Assembly (NCBI GenBank): GCA_963678075.2
Contig: CAXXPK010000003.1
Coordinates: 372,001 to 436,000, forward strand
Source of the DNA: Oleispirillum sp963678075
GTDB taxonomy: Bacteria > Pseudomonadota > Alphaproteobacteria > Rhodospirillales > Rhodospirillaceae
Direction of reading: 5' to 3'
DNA length: 64,000 nucleotides
Shown piece by piece: positions 27,835-36,221 of the stretch (positions are counted from its first letter, which is position 1; each line of letters begins with the position of its first letter). Both the position numbers and the translations under genes were made by a program. A model generated the notes under the pieces. It was not told the DNA's origin and made no database searches. It saw only the letters and a program-made list of their open reading frames with translations.

Positions 27835-28287
27835 ATGATCGAACATGGGCTGGATGTGTGGGGTAGCGTTGCGTCGGTGATCGACGTCGCGCAGGTGGTG
27901 CAGGCCGCCGAGAAAACCCCGGCATGGTTGGGAGGAACCCTGGGGTTCGCCGTGGTGATGACCGCGTTGTCCTCGATCTGGTTGGCGACCTCGGTCGTCG
28001 GCGCCTTTTTCGTGAAGCGGGATGCCGCCGCGAAGGGGAAGTCCGCGCCGGGAAAAACTGAGGCCGCTCCGAAGGCTCCTGCCGCCGCGCAGGCTTCGGC
28101 GGCGACCATTGCCGCCGCGGCCTATACCGTGAGCGCGATGGGGCAGCAGCTGCGCAATGTCGTGGTGCATGTGCCGGGCCGCGAATCGGTGTCCTGGGCG
28201 TCGCAGGGGCGGCAGACGATCTATGCCGGGCATGCGGCGAAGGCACCGCAGGTGGTGAACAGGATCAGCAGCGTCGTCAAAAAGTAA
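27835..28287 (+). CDS. Delta (OadG-like anchor) subunit, copy 3
   Basis: 150 aa, MIEHGLDVWGSVASVIDVAQ then AEKTPAWLGGTLGFAVVMTA, one membrane helix, SAPGKTEAAPKAPAAAQ and QQLRNVVVHVPGRESVSWAS. It shares the block GKTEAAPKAPAAA at the DNA level with copy 2, so the two arose by duplication. A GGAGACGAG ribosome site precedes the ATG. It is bounded by terminators on both sides, so it is its own transcription unit and could be expressed independently of the rest of the complex. Confidence 0.72.
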   Translation: MIEHGLDVWGSVASVIDVAQVVQAAEKTPAWLGGTLGFAVVMTALSSIWLATSVVGAFFVKRDAAAKGKSAPGKTEAAPKAPAAAQASAATIAAAAYTVSAMGQQLRNVVVHVPGRESVSWASQGRQTIYAGHAAKAPQVVNRISSVVKK

Positions 28288-28311
28288 GACGGTCTGGAAG
28301 ACAACTTAGCG

Positions 28312-28340
28312 AACGGGGCGGCCTTGGCCGCCCCGTTGTT
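28312..28340 (+). terminator. Rho-independent terminator after delta copy 3
   Basis: Stem AACGGGGCGG / CCGCCCCGTT with a small loop (CCTTGG), followed by GTTGTT. It could also serve the convergent gene at 28358. Confidence 0.75.
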
Positions 28341-28357
28341 GTATCCGGGGGGAAGGG

Positions 28358-29129
28358 TTAGATGCTGGGCGCCATCAGCTTTTGTGACGCGGCCTCGACG
28401 CTGCGGATCGTCGGCTGCGGTGTCGGTCGTTCGGGGGCTGGCCCGCCGTCAAAATAGGCGCCGTAAAGCTCTGGCCCCAGGATCTCCCGGGCGGTCTTCT
28501 GCACCTGTTCCTGACAGCCCAGGGCTTCCAGGGTGGCGAGGTTGGTTTCGATCGCCACCTCCACCGTCACTATGCGGATCGGGTCTTGTTTGCGGCGCTG
28601 CAATTCTTCCTTCAGCATGAACAGATAGAGTCGCAGGAAGCGGAAAGCCTTCGATCGGGCATCGCCGACCTGACGTTGCGCCTCGTCGCGTTCCAGGCGC
28701 AGGGACAGAACCTCGCGCCGCAGTTCGTGGTTTTCCGCCGCCAGGCGCTCGCGTTCCACCTCGATCGCCGAGGCCTGATCGAAGACGTGGTCGAACTGCC
28801 GCTTCAACCGCCGCAATTCCAGCCGCAGGCCCGCGATCACGCCGCGCGTCACCGCTTCGTCGCCGGGGCGGCTGTGTGCCGCCACGAAGCGGCGGAAGCT
28901 GACCACGTAGGGGGCCGATCGCCTCCAGCTTCATCGGCTGTCCGGCGGTCAGTCCGGCGCGTTCCAAGCGCGCCTGATACTCGGGGTCGCGGAACAGGCC
29001 GCGCAGGGTCTGCGGGATGATCTGAAACAGTTTGCCGTCGGGGATGCCATCGACGATTTCCACCCAGCGGCGGCAGATCACCGAATCCCGGGGATCGTCC
29101 AGGCGATGCCCGTGGCTCAGCGCAGCCAC
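28358..29129 (-). pseudogene. Unknown coiled-coil protein, frameshifted and cut at the 5' end by an IS
   Basis: One frame gives CRRWVEIVDGIPDGKLFQII and LRGLFRDPEYQARLERAGLT. At a G5 run (about 28908-28912) homology switches to a second frame, VSFRRFVAAHSRPGDEAVTR, followed by a long charged heptad-rich segment (IEVERERLAAENHELRREVL) that looks like a coiled coil, ending QKLMAPSI. I do not recognise the family. The first codon available is a GTG at 29129, two bases from the IS end, so the true N-terminus is probably lost. Confidence 0.5.
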
Positions 29130-29131
29130 CA

Positions 29132-29856
29132 GGCTCAGGACTCATTAAGGTTCGATCCAGAAGAGGAGGAGTACCGCGATGATGACGGCGGCAAAGAAGA
29201 TATCCGCGCATCGGTCATATCGGGTGTGGATACGCCGCCAATCCTTGAGGCGAGCGAAGAGGTTCTCGATCCTATGACGCTGGCGATAGAGGATTTTGTC
29301 GTAAGCGTGCTGGGTTTTGCGATGACGCATTGGCGGGATGCATGTAGCGATCCCTCGCTGAGCAGCAGGATGGGGGGCCTTCCTTGTCCGTCGCAAACCG
29401 CATGAAGCTTGGAGTTCAGCCCGCCTTTTGTGCGTCCGATACATCGGGGAAGAGCCCCTTTTTATAGAGGCTCGCGGCGGTCCGATGAGCTTTCAGGTGG
29501 GTTGCATCGATCATCAACCGGTCTGCAGGGCCAGCCTCTCCCGTCAAGGCCGCGAAGATCCGGCTGAACACCCCAAGTCGGCTCCAGCGAACGAAACGAT
29601 TATAGAGGGTTTTGTGGGGGCCATAGACGAGTGGTGCATCTCGCCACCGTAAGCCGTTGCGGATCACATGAACGATGCCGCTGATCACTCGCCGATCATC
29701 AACCCGCGGCACGCCATGCGATAGCGGGAAATGCGGCTCGATCTTCGCCAACTGCCTCTCTGACAACCAAAACAGATCACTCATGGATGGGGTCCTCCCT
29801 CCCATGAGTGAATCAGCCGCCGATCTGTCCGGCAATAATTTAATGAGTCCTGGGCC
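29132..29856 (-). mobile_element. IS5-family (IS427-like) element, copy A, 725-bp deletion form
   Basis: Ends are GGCTCAGGACTCATTAA and its inverted version (TTAATGAGTCCTGGGCC). Compared with the 846-bp copies it lacks 121 bp between two CCCTCGCTG repeats. One flank is the unknown coiled-coil gene and the other is the transposase of the IS5/IS1182-type element. No TA duplication is seen: CA lies on the left and TG on the right. The junction is therefore probably rearranged. Confidence 0.85.
29416..29784 (-). pseudogene. IS5-family transposase ORF A of deletion copy A
   Basis: 122 aa, MSDLFWLSERQLAKIEPHFP to FPDVSDAQKAG, with the first catalytic Asp in LMIDATHLKAHRTAA. The frameshifted second half is destroyed by the 121-bp deletion, which removes the second catalytic Asp region (LIADKGYDGDP). 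The copy cannot make its own transposase. Confidence 0.8.
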
Positions 29857-30047
29857 TGGTGCCGTATTGGTCATCTCCCGGATCGTCCGCAGCGGGTGGT
29901 CCATGCGCACCCGCGTCTCCAGGTCAACGTAGGAGAACAAGTCTCCAGATCGCTTGTCTGTCCCGTGCATCACTCCCTCAGCAACAAGCCACTACCGAGA
30001 TTGAATTATGCCGATACCAGCCATGCCACCGATTTTTCAATACCCTG
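29857..30047 (-). mobile_element. Left end of the IS5/IS1182-type element (copy 2)
   Basis: The outer end CAGGGTATTGAAAAATCGG reads inward from 30047 and is preceded outside by CTAG (30048-30051), as in copy 1. It encodes only the first codons of the DUF772 transposase (MMHGTDKRSGDLFSYVDLET to REMTNTA, 29973 down to 29857) before being interrupted by IS copy A. The rest of this copy is absent from the other side of copy A. Confidence 0.75.
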
Positions 30048-30066
30048 CTAGGGCAGGCTAAATAGA

Positions 30067-30819
30067 ATGCCATCACCGAAACTGAGATGCCTAATTGAAA
30101 TCACGCAATCTATCGAACGCGAGACAGAACTGGCAATCTCACTTTACGAAGCTTACAAACCCACCGCTTCGAATCTCAGCTTCATCGAAAGATTTAACGA
30201 CACCTACGAGGCTTGGACTTTCAATACTATCCGCGAGAGCCTTTACCGCGAGTTGGTAATGGCACTACGGCGTCTTTGGGATGATCGCCACGACGTTGCC
30301 TCCATTCCGCACGCCATGAATCTCTTAAGTTCACCCTCCTTAGTTATTACAATATTGAGTGAAGCAGTCAGTGCTACAGCCTGACGCGCCAAGAATCCTT
30401 GTATCGTAAATGATAATCCAGAAATCATAGACTTCATTTGTCGCAGAAATATCGATACAATTAAGGACAAGATGGATGGTTGTCGCCAGAAGAAGCGGCG
30501 CCAACTCGCCACGCCATGCGCGCTGTATACTCGTGCACTAAAACATCCCGAATTTGAAAGCCTGCGCAGGCACCGGAACACGGTGCTTGCTCATATCGCT
30601 ATTCCCCGGCGCGAACGCGCCTGCACGCAATCGGTTCGTCCAGCCGAATGGGGCGATGAGAAAGTTGCACTTAAAGCAACCATAAGCATCTCCCAATATC
30701 TTTCGCTTGTCGTTAGAGGTCATGTGCCGTCACTGATGGATGTGGCGCCGATTTACAGAGATTACGCAAAGCACTTCTGGGCGCATCCACAGAAAAGGAA
30801 GGGGGACAGAAAAGACTGA
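30067..30819 (+). pseudogene. HEPN/AbiU2-like protein with one internal TGA stop
   Basis: Two segments lie in the same frame: 30067-30384 (LIEITQSIERETELAISLYE, LYRELVMALRRLWDDRHDVA) and 30385-30819 (NPEIIDFICRRNIDTIKDKM, RRHRNTVLAHIAIPRRER). They are separated by a single TGA at 30382-30384 with open sequence on both sides. RNTVLAH matches the R-x4-6-H motif of HEPN ribonuclease domains, and the overall pattern resembles AbiU2-type proteins linked to phage abortive infection. The gene is AT-rich compared with its neighbours and abuts an IS end, so it was probably acquired. No ribosome site is obvious before the ATG. Confidence 0.55.
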
Positions 30820-31188
30820 ATCCCTTCTCGGGAATTCCGGAATTACGGGAATTCCGGGGACACCATACCGAATTGAACACCGTGTTACCGCGCGGGTGCG
30901 CCGCCGGATTGGGCGCAATTACCGTTGCTTCAGACCGGTACCCTTGCGCAGGTCGGCTTCGGTATATCCCTGACGAATGATGGGCATCGAACAGACTCCT
31001 TTCCTTCTTGTTCGTGGGCCGCATGACCGGCGAGGGTGGGTTCTGGGAGAGACAAGGGAATGAGGTCGAGGAGGCCGAGCCTCCTCGCGGGTCCGGGTGG
31101 AACCCGGTTTTAACCGGTCCTTTTGAAAGGCGTGGATGGCCGGGACAAGCCCGGCCATGACGGTGGCGGTGTGGCCGTAGCGGTGGGT
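30820..31188. other. Spacer with palindromic repeats and a possible tiny frame
   Basis: After the HEPN gene comes a nested palindrome, GGGAATTCCGGAATTACGGG and a further GAATTCC (about 30829-30858), of the kind scattered in bacterial genomes. On the minus strand AGGAAAGGAG precedes an ATG at 30987 for a 22-codon frame (MPIIRQGYTEADLRKGTGLK..), possibly a gene start fragment. A palindrome GGCCGGG / CCCGGCC sits at 31139-31157. Confidence 0.45.
31139..31157. repeat. Alphaproteobacterial-type palindromic repeat
   Basis: GGCCGGGACAAGCCCGGCC: a 7-bp stem with loop ACAAG. Repeats of this form are dispersed between genes in many alphaproteobacteria. Here it lies 3' of rsgA and may also end its transcript. 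Confidence 0.6.
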
Positions 31189-32247
31189 TTAGCGCCGTTT
31201 CGGGGTGGTTTTGTCCTTGATCACGGCGCGGACCATCTTGCCGAAGGTACGGTCGCGGGCGCGGCGTTTGGTCAGGCTTGCGGTATTGAAGGCATCCTCG
31301 GCGGTCAGTTTTTGCCACCGCGCGAGGCGGTCCGGGTCGAGGGTTCCCGCCGCCAGCGCGGCCTTGATCGCGCATCCCGGTTCGCCATCGTGAGAGCAGT
31401 TCGAGAAGTGGCAGTCTTGCGCCAGGGCGGTGACGTCATCGAAGACTTCCTCGGTTCCGGCGTGCGCGTCGGCGAGTTGCAGTTCGCGCATGCCGGGGGT
31501 ATCGAGCAGCCAGCCGCCGTGTTCCAGGCGGTGCAGTTCGCGGGCGGTGGTGGTGTGCCGTCCCTTGCCGTCGTCCGCGCGGATTTCTCCGGTGGCGGCG
31601 GTGCTCCCCGAAAGGCTGTTGATCAGCGTTGATTTGCCGACGCCGGACGAGCCGAGCAGGGCCACCGTCTGCCCTCGTCCGCACCACGCGCCAAGCCCGG
31701 CGGCGGCGGCGGTGTCGCGGGCGTCGAGGGTTTCGACGATCAGGCCGGAGAGGAGGCGTCGCGCTGCCTTGGCGTAATCCTCCGGGGCATCGGCCCGGTC
31801 CGCCTTGGTCAGAATCACCACCGGCACCACCCCGGCTTCCCGTGCCAGGATCAGGTAGCGCTCCAACCGCGCGACGTTGAAGTCCTGGTCGCAGGAGGAG
31901 ACGACGAACAGCGTATCGACGTTGGCGGCGATCAGTTGGATGTCGCGGCCGGTTCCGGCGGCTCGTCGTTTGAACAGGCTGGAGCGTCGCAGGATGCGTT
32001 CGGGGCGCAGGCTGTTCCGTTCGACGATCAGCCAGTCGCCGATGGCGGGGAAGTCTTCCTCCGCCGTTGCGCTCGGCAAGTGGGAGGAAATCGTGGTGTC
32101 GAGGCCGTCTCCCGCGATGGCGAGCAGGCCGCGATGCACCGCCATGACGCGGACGGCGCAGAAACCCGGAGAGTCTTCGGGGGGGAACTGGGAAGCGAAA
32201 AACGATGTCCAACCAAGGTCGGCCAGACTGGAAAACCGTGAAGTCAT
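31189..32247 (-). CDS. rsgA: Ribosome small-subunit-dependent GTPase A
   Basis: Circularly permuted GTPase that helps mature the 30S subunit. An N-terminal OB-fold precedes the GTPase motifs in permuted order: G4 (LTKADRADAPED), G1 (LLGSSGVGKSTLINSL) and G3 (WLLDTPGMREL). A C-terminal zinc knuckle follows (CHFSNCSHDGEPGC). ATG at 32247 (MTSRFSSLADLG) gives 352 aa; an in-frame codon 48 bases upstream is less likely. Confidence 0.93.
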   Translation of the reverse strand: MTSRFSSLADLGWTSFFASQFPPEDSPGFCAVRVMAVHRGLLAIAGDGLDTTISSHLPSATAEEDFPAIGDWLIVERNSLRPERILRRSSLFKRRAAGTGRDIQLIAANVDTLFVVSSCDQDFNVARLERYLILAREAGVVPVVILTKADRADAPEDYAKAARRLLSGLIVETLDARDTAAAAGLGAWCGRGQTVALLGSSGVGKSTLINSLSGSTAATGEIRADDGKGRHTTTARELHRLEHGGWLLDTPGMRELQLADAHAGTEEVFDDVTALAQDCHFSNCSHDGEPGCAIKAALAAGTLDPDRLARWQKLTAEDAFNTASLTKRRARDRTFGKMVRAVIKDKTTPKRR

Positions 32248-32597
32248 GGGAATGTCACCGGCTGTTTTGATTCCGTTTGCGGAATCGGAAGGCACGACAA
32301 AAGGCGCGGAGCCCGCCTGGGGCGTCCGATCGTGGGTCGGCTTCTCAAGGCCGATGACTCAGGCCATCCGTCCGAAGGGACGGGGCGGGTCATGCGGCCT
32401 TGCCGACCGTGTCGAAAACAGCCGTCGGCACAAAAGTCTCCTTTTCGTTCCATTTCATCCACGGTTTCGTTGTTTGAGGCGCTTCGCGTGGCCTCCGCAA
32501 GTTGGACGGGGGCTGGACCGGCGGATCGGATCGCGGGATAGTGGCGCGGGCCGCGATTCGCGCGGCGGCGGGGGGATGAGACGTAAAGCGTGGTTTT
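32248..32597. other. Divergent intergenic region rsgA / EamA exporter
   Basis: 350 bases with no recognisable gene. It must contain promoters for both neighbours. A run TGGTTTTTTGGGG at its right end may hide the true start of the exporter gene. Confidence 0.4.
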
Positions 32598-33470
32598 TTG
32601 GGGCCGCAGGTCGTTGGGTTGCTGCTGTTGGTCCCGCCGCCGCTGTTCTGGGCGGGCAATTTCATCGTCGGGCGGGCGATGCGGGGCGATGTGCCGCCGC
32701 TGACGCTGTTGTTCTGGCGCCGGGCGATCGCCTTTGTCTGCCTGCTGCCGTTCGCGTGGCGTCCGATGCGCCGTGACTGGCCGCTGTATTGGCGCCACCG
32801 CTGGCTGGTGCTGGGGGTTTCGTTGGCCGGGGTGGTGGCGTTCAACTCGTTGGTCTATGTCGGCCTGCAATGGACCGCTGCCGCCAACGGATTGCTGTTG
32901 AACTCGTTCATCCCGATCCTGATCGTTCTGTTCGGCGCGCTGTTCCATGGCCAGCGGCTGCACCTGGGGCAGGTGTTCAGACTGGCCCTGTCGTTTTCCG
33001 GCGTGTTGACCATCATCCTGCACGGCGAGTGGGCGCGTCTGGCGGCGCTGGAGTTCTCGGCAGGCGATCTGATCGTCTTTTGCGCGATGGTGTCCTGGGC
33101 CTTCTATACGCTGTGGCTGCGCGGCATCCCGCCGGAAATCGACCGTATCGGCCTGATGGGGGCGCAGATCGCGGTGGCCTTCATCGTGCTGGTTCCGCTC
33201 TGCGTGGGGGAGGCGCTGTTCGCCTATGCGCCGGTCTGGCGGACGGAGACCTTCGCCGCGCTTGCCTATTTGGGCATCTTTCCGTCGGTCCTGGCCTCTC
33301 TGCTTTACAACATCGGCGTCGCCCGTGTCGGCGCGGCACGGGCGGGCATGTTCATCCACCTGATTCCGATGTTCGGCGTCATTCTGGCCGTGCTGTTTTT
33401 GCATGAAAGCCTGCATGCCTATCATCTCATTGGGATGGCGGCGATCCTGGCCGGGGTGGGGTGCGGCTGA
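32598..33470 (+). CDS. EamA-family (DMT) transporter
   Basis: 290-aa inner-membrane protein with two EamA repeats of five helices each. Motifs: PPPLFWAGNFIVGRAMRGDV, LLFWRRAIAF, GLQWTAAANGLLLNSFIPIL, and SLLYNIGVARVGAARAGMF in the second repeat. The family exports amino acids, nucleosides or other metabolites; the substrate is unknown. The first in-frame start is TTG at 32598. An ATG at 32578 lies in another frame just before a T6 run, so a one-base slip there could hide the natural start. Its 3' end overlaps the convergent methyltransferase by 49 bases. Confidence 0.75.
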   Translation: MGPQVVGLLLLVPPPLFWAGNFIVGRAMRGDVPPLTLLFWRRAIAFVCLLPFAWRPMRRDWPLYWRHRWLVLGVSLAGVVAFNSLVYVGLQWTAAANGLLLNSFIPILIVLFGALFHGQRLHLGQVFRLALSFSGVLTIILHGEWARLAALEFSAGDLIVFCAMVSWAFYTLWLRGIPPEIDRIGLMGAQIAVAFIVLVPLCVGEALFAYAPVWRTETFAALAYLGIFPSVLASLLYNIGVARVGAARAGMFIHLIPMFGVILAVLFLHESLHAYHLIGMAAILAGVGCG

Positions 33471-33901
33471 TGGGTGGTCGCGGCGATGCGGCTGAAGGCG
33501 TCGTCGAGGTTGGGGAGGTGGTGCATCACGTTGATCGAGAACACCCGGTCGAAGGCGCCCGCCGCCGCGTCGAGCTTTTCCAGTCTGCCCAGTTTGACCG
33601 CGATCCGCCCCGCTTCGATTTCCGCAGCCAGACGCCGCCGCGCCTGACTCACCATCGCCTCGGAGTGGTCGATGCCGACGATGCGCCCGCCGCCCTTCCG
33701 TTCGCCGCAGAGCCGCAAGGCCTCCCCCGGACCGCAGCTGATTTCCAGGACTGTCTCGCCGCTTCTTGGCGCGATCAGGCCGACCGCCCAGCGGTTCCGT
33801 TCCCGGTTGGAGGAACGGCTGGAGAGAATCCAGCCGACGATGTGCCTGATCATTCCGGTTGGACGCCCGAATTGGGCGCGGATGTCGGTTTTCAGCGACA
33901 T
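33422..33901 (-). CDS. Class I SAM-dependent methyltransferase, probably 3'-truncated
   Basis: 159 aa. The N-terminus MSLKTDIRAQFGRPTGMIRH and the SAM motif VLEISCGPGEALRLC are followed by RIVGIDHSEAMVSQARRRL and FDRVFSINVMHHLPNLDDAF. Relatives continue for about 40 residues with the rest of the Rossmann fold. Here homology ends near FSRIA, where the frame enters the antisense of the EamA gene. It is the second gene of an operon, four bases after a MarR-type regulator. Confidence 0.65.
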   Translation of the reverse strand: MSLKTDIRAQFGRPTGMIRHIVGWILSSRSSNRERNRWAVGLIAPRSGETVLEISCGPGEALRLCGERKGGGRIVGIDHSEAMVSQARRRLAAEIEAGRIAVKLGRLEKLDAAAGAFDRVFSINVMHHLPNLDDAFSRIAATTHQPHPTPARIAAIPMR

Positions 33902-33905
33902 GGCG

Positions 33906-34361
33906 TTATGTCCTTGTCAGTTCCTCGTCGAGGCGGTGTTCCAACTCGGCCAGGGCCCGCCGCGCGGCGCGAAGTGGCGCGGCGGGGAAATCCCGGGCGA
34001 TCCGGGCCAGGGGAGCCGCCTCGCGCCGGGAGACCTCGGCGAAGGTGGCCCGACCGCTTTTGGTCAGGTCGAGAAGGGGGGATCGCCGATGCGCCGGATT
34101 GTCAACGGTTGCGACGAAACCGCCCGCCAGAAGCGCGTTGACGATGGTCTGCACATGTTGGCGGCTGCCCCCTCGGCTCCGCGCGATGTCGGGGACGCTC
34201 TGGCCTCTCCGCGCGGCCAGGGACTCCATCACCGCGCGCATCGACGGGTTGATCCCGACGTCGCGGTGCAGCCCCTCCGCCACCGTCCTCAGGCGGTTGA
34301 AGCAGGCGCGGATGCGCACGATCAGTTCGTAGAGTTCGGCTTCCTGCGGGTCGGGGGGCAT
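33906..34361 (-). CDS. MarR-family transcriptional regulator
   Basis: 151-aa winged-helix repressor. The DNA-binding helices are in SVPDIARSRGGSRQHVQTIV and the wing region in VDNPAHRRSPLLDLTKSG. ATG at 34361 is chosen for its AGGAG eight bases upstream. A palindromic operator lies just upstream (34381-34407), so the gene is probably autoregulated. It is transcribed with a methyltransferase, which may be its target. Confidence 0.82.
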   Translation of the reverse strand: MPPDPQEAELYELIVRIRACFNRLRTVAEGLHRDVGINPSMRAVMESLAARRGQSVPDIARSRGGSRQHVQTIVNALLAGGFVATVDNPAHRRSPLLDLTKSGRATFAEVSRREAAPLARIARDFPAAPLRAARRALAELEHRLDEELTRT

Positions 34362-34380
34362 GCGGCGGACTCCTGCGTGG

Positions 34381-34407
34381 GATAATGACAACATGGTTGT
34401 CGTTATC
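34381..34407. promoter_or_regulatory. Palindromic operator upstream of the MarR gene
   Basis: GATAATGACAAC-ATG-GTTGTCGTTATC: two 12-base arms with one mismatch, 20 bases upstream of the regulator start. Size and position are typical of MarR autoregulatory sites. Confidence 0.75.
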
Positions 34408-34442
34408 GGCAGCGCATGTCAAGTCCGCTGTCGCGTTTTCTT

Positions 34443-35344
34443 TTACGGCGTCGCCTTGATGAACGCGGTGACGACCTTGGCGGAGTTGGTCGAGGCAAGG
34501 TTAAAGAATGTGCGGATTTCGTTTTCGCCCTGGCCTCCACCGGCCAGGTCCGATAGGCTGCGGAAGGCGATTAAGGGAACCCGGTTGCTGAAGGCGACAT
34601 GGGCGGCGGCGGCGCTTTCCATGTCCAACACCTGCGCCTGGAAGGTATCGAACACATAGGCGCGGAAGCGCGCGTTATTGACGAAGGCCGAGCCGGAAAC
34701 GCCGTTGCCGCCGACCACTATCCTGGGCGCGCGCGACAAGCACTGCCCCCGCGCGGTGCAGGACTCTAGCTTAGTGGTGTCGGCAAGCTTGCGCGCCACG
34801 GCCAGCAATCCGGCGTCCACCGGGAACCAGAAGCGCTTTTCCGGGGGGCGTTCCCGTCTCGCGTGACCTTGGTATAGGTTGGAAAGATCATGCCGAAGTT
34901 CGGGTATGGGGTGGCCGAGAACTTGGGCGGGGTAAACGCGCCGTCGGTTTCCCGCGCCATCACGCTTTCCAGATACGCCCCCCATTGTTCGGCGACCGCC
35001 ACGTCGCCGATTCCTAGCGCCGGGTTGACTCCGCCCGCGATGCCGGAAAACACGATCGCCTTGATCTGAAAGTGGTCAATCGCCTGTTGCGCCGTCATCG
35101 CGGCATTGACCATGCTGACGCCGCTCAGGAACAGGACGACGTTCTTTCCCGACAATTCGCCGGTGACGAAGCGGGTGCCGCCGATCTGGTGGACCTTCTG
35201 GTTGCTGGTCGCGCGCAGCAGGGCCTGCCATTCCGGCGCGATGGCCGACATCACCGCGATCCGTGGGGTGGTGTCCAGGGCCTTCGCGGCGGCGGCCGAG
35301 GAAAGCCCCGCGAGGCAGAGCGCGATCAGGACAAGTCGTTTCAT
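34443..35344 (-). pseudogene. Periplasmic nucleosidase-like protein (PNP/MTAN superfamily), frameshifted
   Basis: Starts MKRLVLIALCLAGLSSAAAA, a signal peptide. Next come IAVMSAIAPEWQALLRAT and VVLFLSGVSMVNAAMTAQQA, matching the phosphorylase superfamily that includes methylthioadenosine/SAH nucleosidase. At the G6 run near 34845-34850 the frame slips; it continues as PPEKRFWFPVDAGLLAVARK and FQAQVLDMESAAAAHVAFSN, where DMES carries the substrate-binding residues, ending FIKATP. If the slip is a sequencing error, an intact exported nucleosidase of about 300 aa results. IS copy B is inserted 31 bases upstream of the start and may separate it from its promoter. Confidence 0.7.
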
Positions 35345-35375
35345 TTCGAAGCCTTCTGGCCGGGGAGGGCGGTTA

Positions 35376-36221
35376 GGCTCAGGACTCATTAAGGTTCGAT
35401 CCAGAAGAGGAGGAGTACCGCGATGATGACGGCGGCAAAGAAGATATCCGTACATCGGTCATATCGGGTGTGGATACGCCGCCAATCCTTGAGGCGAGCG
35501 AAGAGGTTCTCGATCCTATGACGCTGGCGACAGAGGATTTTGTCGTAAGCGTACTGGGTTTTGCGATGACGCATTGGCGGGATGCATGTAGCGATCCCTC
35601 GCTGTGTCAAAGCCTCTCGAAGGGGATCACCGTCATAGCCCTTGTCGGCGATCAGGACGTTGGCCTTGGGAAATAGGTCGAGCAACAGCATCGCGCCTTT
35701 GTAATCGCTCATTTGCCCCTCGCTGAGCAGCAGGATGAGGGGCCTTCCTTGTCCGTCGCAAACCGCATGAAGCTTGGAGTTCAGCCCGCCTTTTGTGCGT
35801 CCGATACATCGGGGAAGAGCCCCTTTTTATGGAGGCTCGCGGCGGTCCGATGAGCTTTCAGGTGGGTTGCATCGATCATCAACCGGTCTGGAGGGCCAGC
35901 CTCTCCCGTCAAGGCCGCGAAGATCCGGCTGAACACCCCAAGTCGGCTCCAGCGAACGAAACGATTATAGAGGGTTTTGTGGGGGCCATAGACGGGTGGT
36001 GCATCTCGCCACCGTAAGCCGTTGCGGATCATATGAACGATGCCGCTGATCACTCGCCGATCATCAACCCGCAGCACGCCATGCGATAGCGGGAAATGCG
36101 GCTCGATCTTCGCCAACTGCCTCTCTGACAACCAAAACAGATCACTCATGGATGGGGTCCTCCCTCCCATGAGTGAATCAGCCGCCGATCTGCCTGACAA
36201 TAATTTAATGAGTCCTGAGCC
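35376..36221 (-). mobile_element. IS5-family (IS427-like) element, copy B, full length 846 bp
   Basis: Inverted ends GGCTCAGGACTCATTAA / TTAATGAGTCCTGAGCC, flanked by TA on both sides (35374-35375 and 36222-36223), consistent with a 2-bp target duplication. It carries a two-frame transposase. One end supplies the stop codon of the DUF4153 gene; the other lies just upstream of the nucleosidase. Confidence 0.9.
35389..36149 (-). CDS. IS5-family transposase, two frames joined by -1 frameshift (copy B)
   Basis: ORF A runs 36149-35781, MSDLFWLSERQLAKIEPHFP to SDAQKAG, after AGGGAGGA, with the first catalytic Asp in LMIDATHLKAHRTAA. A -1 shift at CAAAAGG before its stop gives QKGGLNSKLHAVCDGQGRPL, the sequence expected for this IS group. 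ORF B holds the second Asp (VLIADKGYDGDPL) and the Glu (RHRIENLFARLKDWRRI), ending at 35389 with LLFWIEP. All three DDE residues are present, so the copy looks active. Programmed frameshifting is known in the IS427 group. Confidence 0.85.

Noticed and set aside
27253..28246. Minus-strand frames opposite the delta subunits
   Set aside because: Pro/Arg-rich shadows of Ala-rich genes.
30382..30384. Selenocysteine or programmed readthrough at the TGA in the HEPN-like gene
   Set aside because: No obvious selenocysteine element follows and the family does not use it; a nonsense mutation is simpler.
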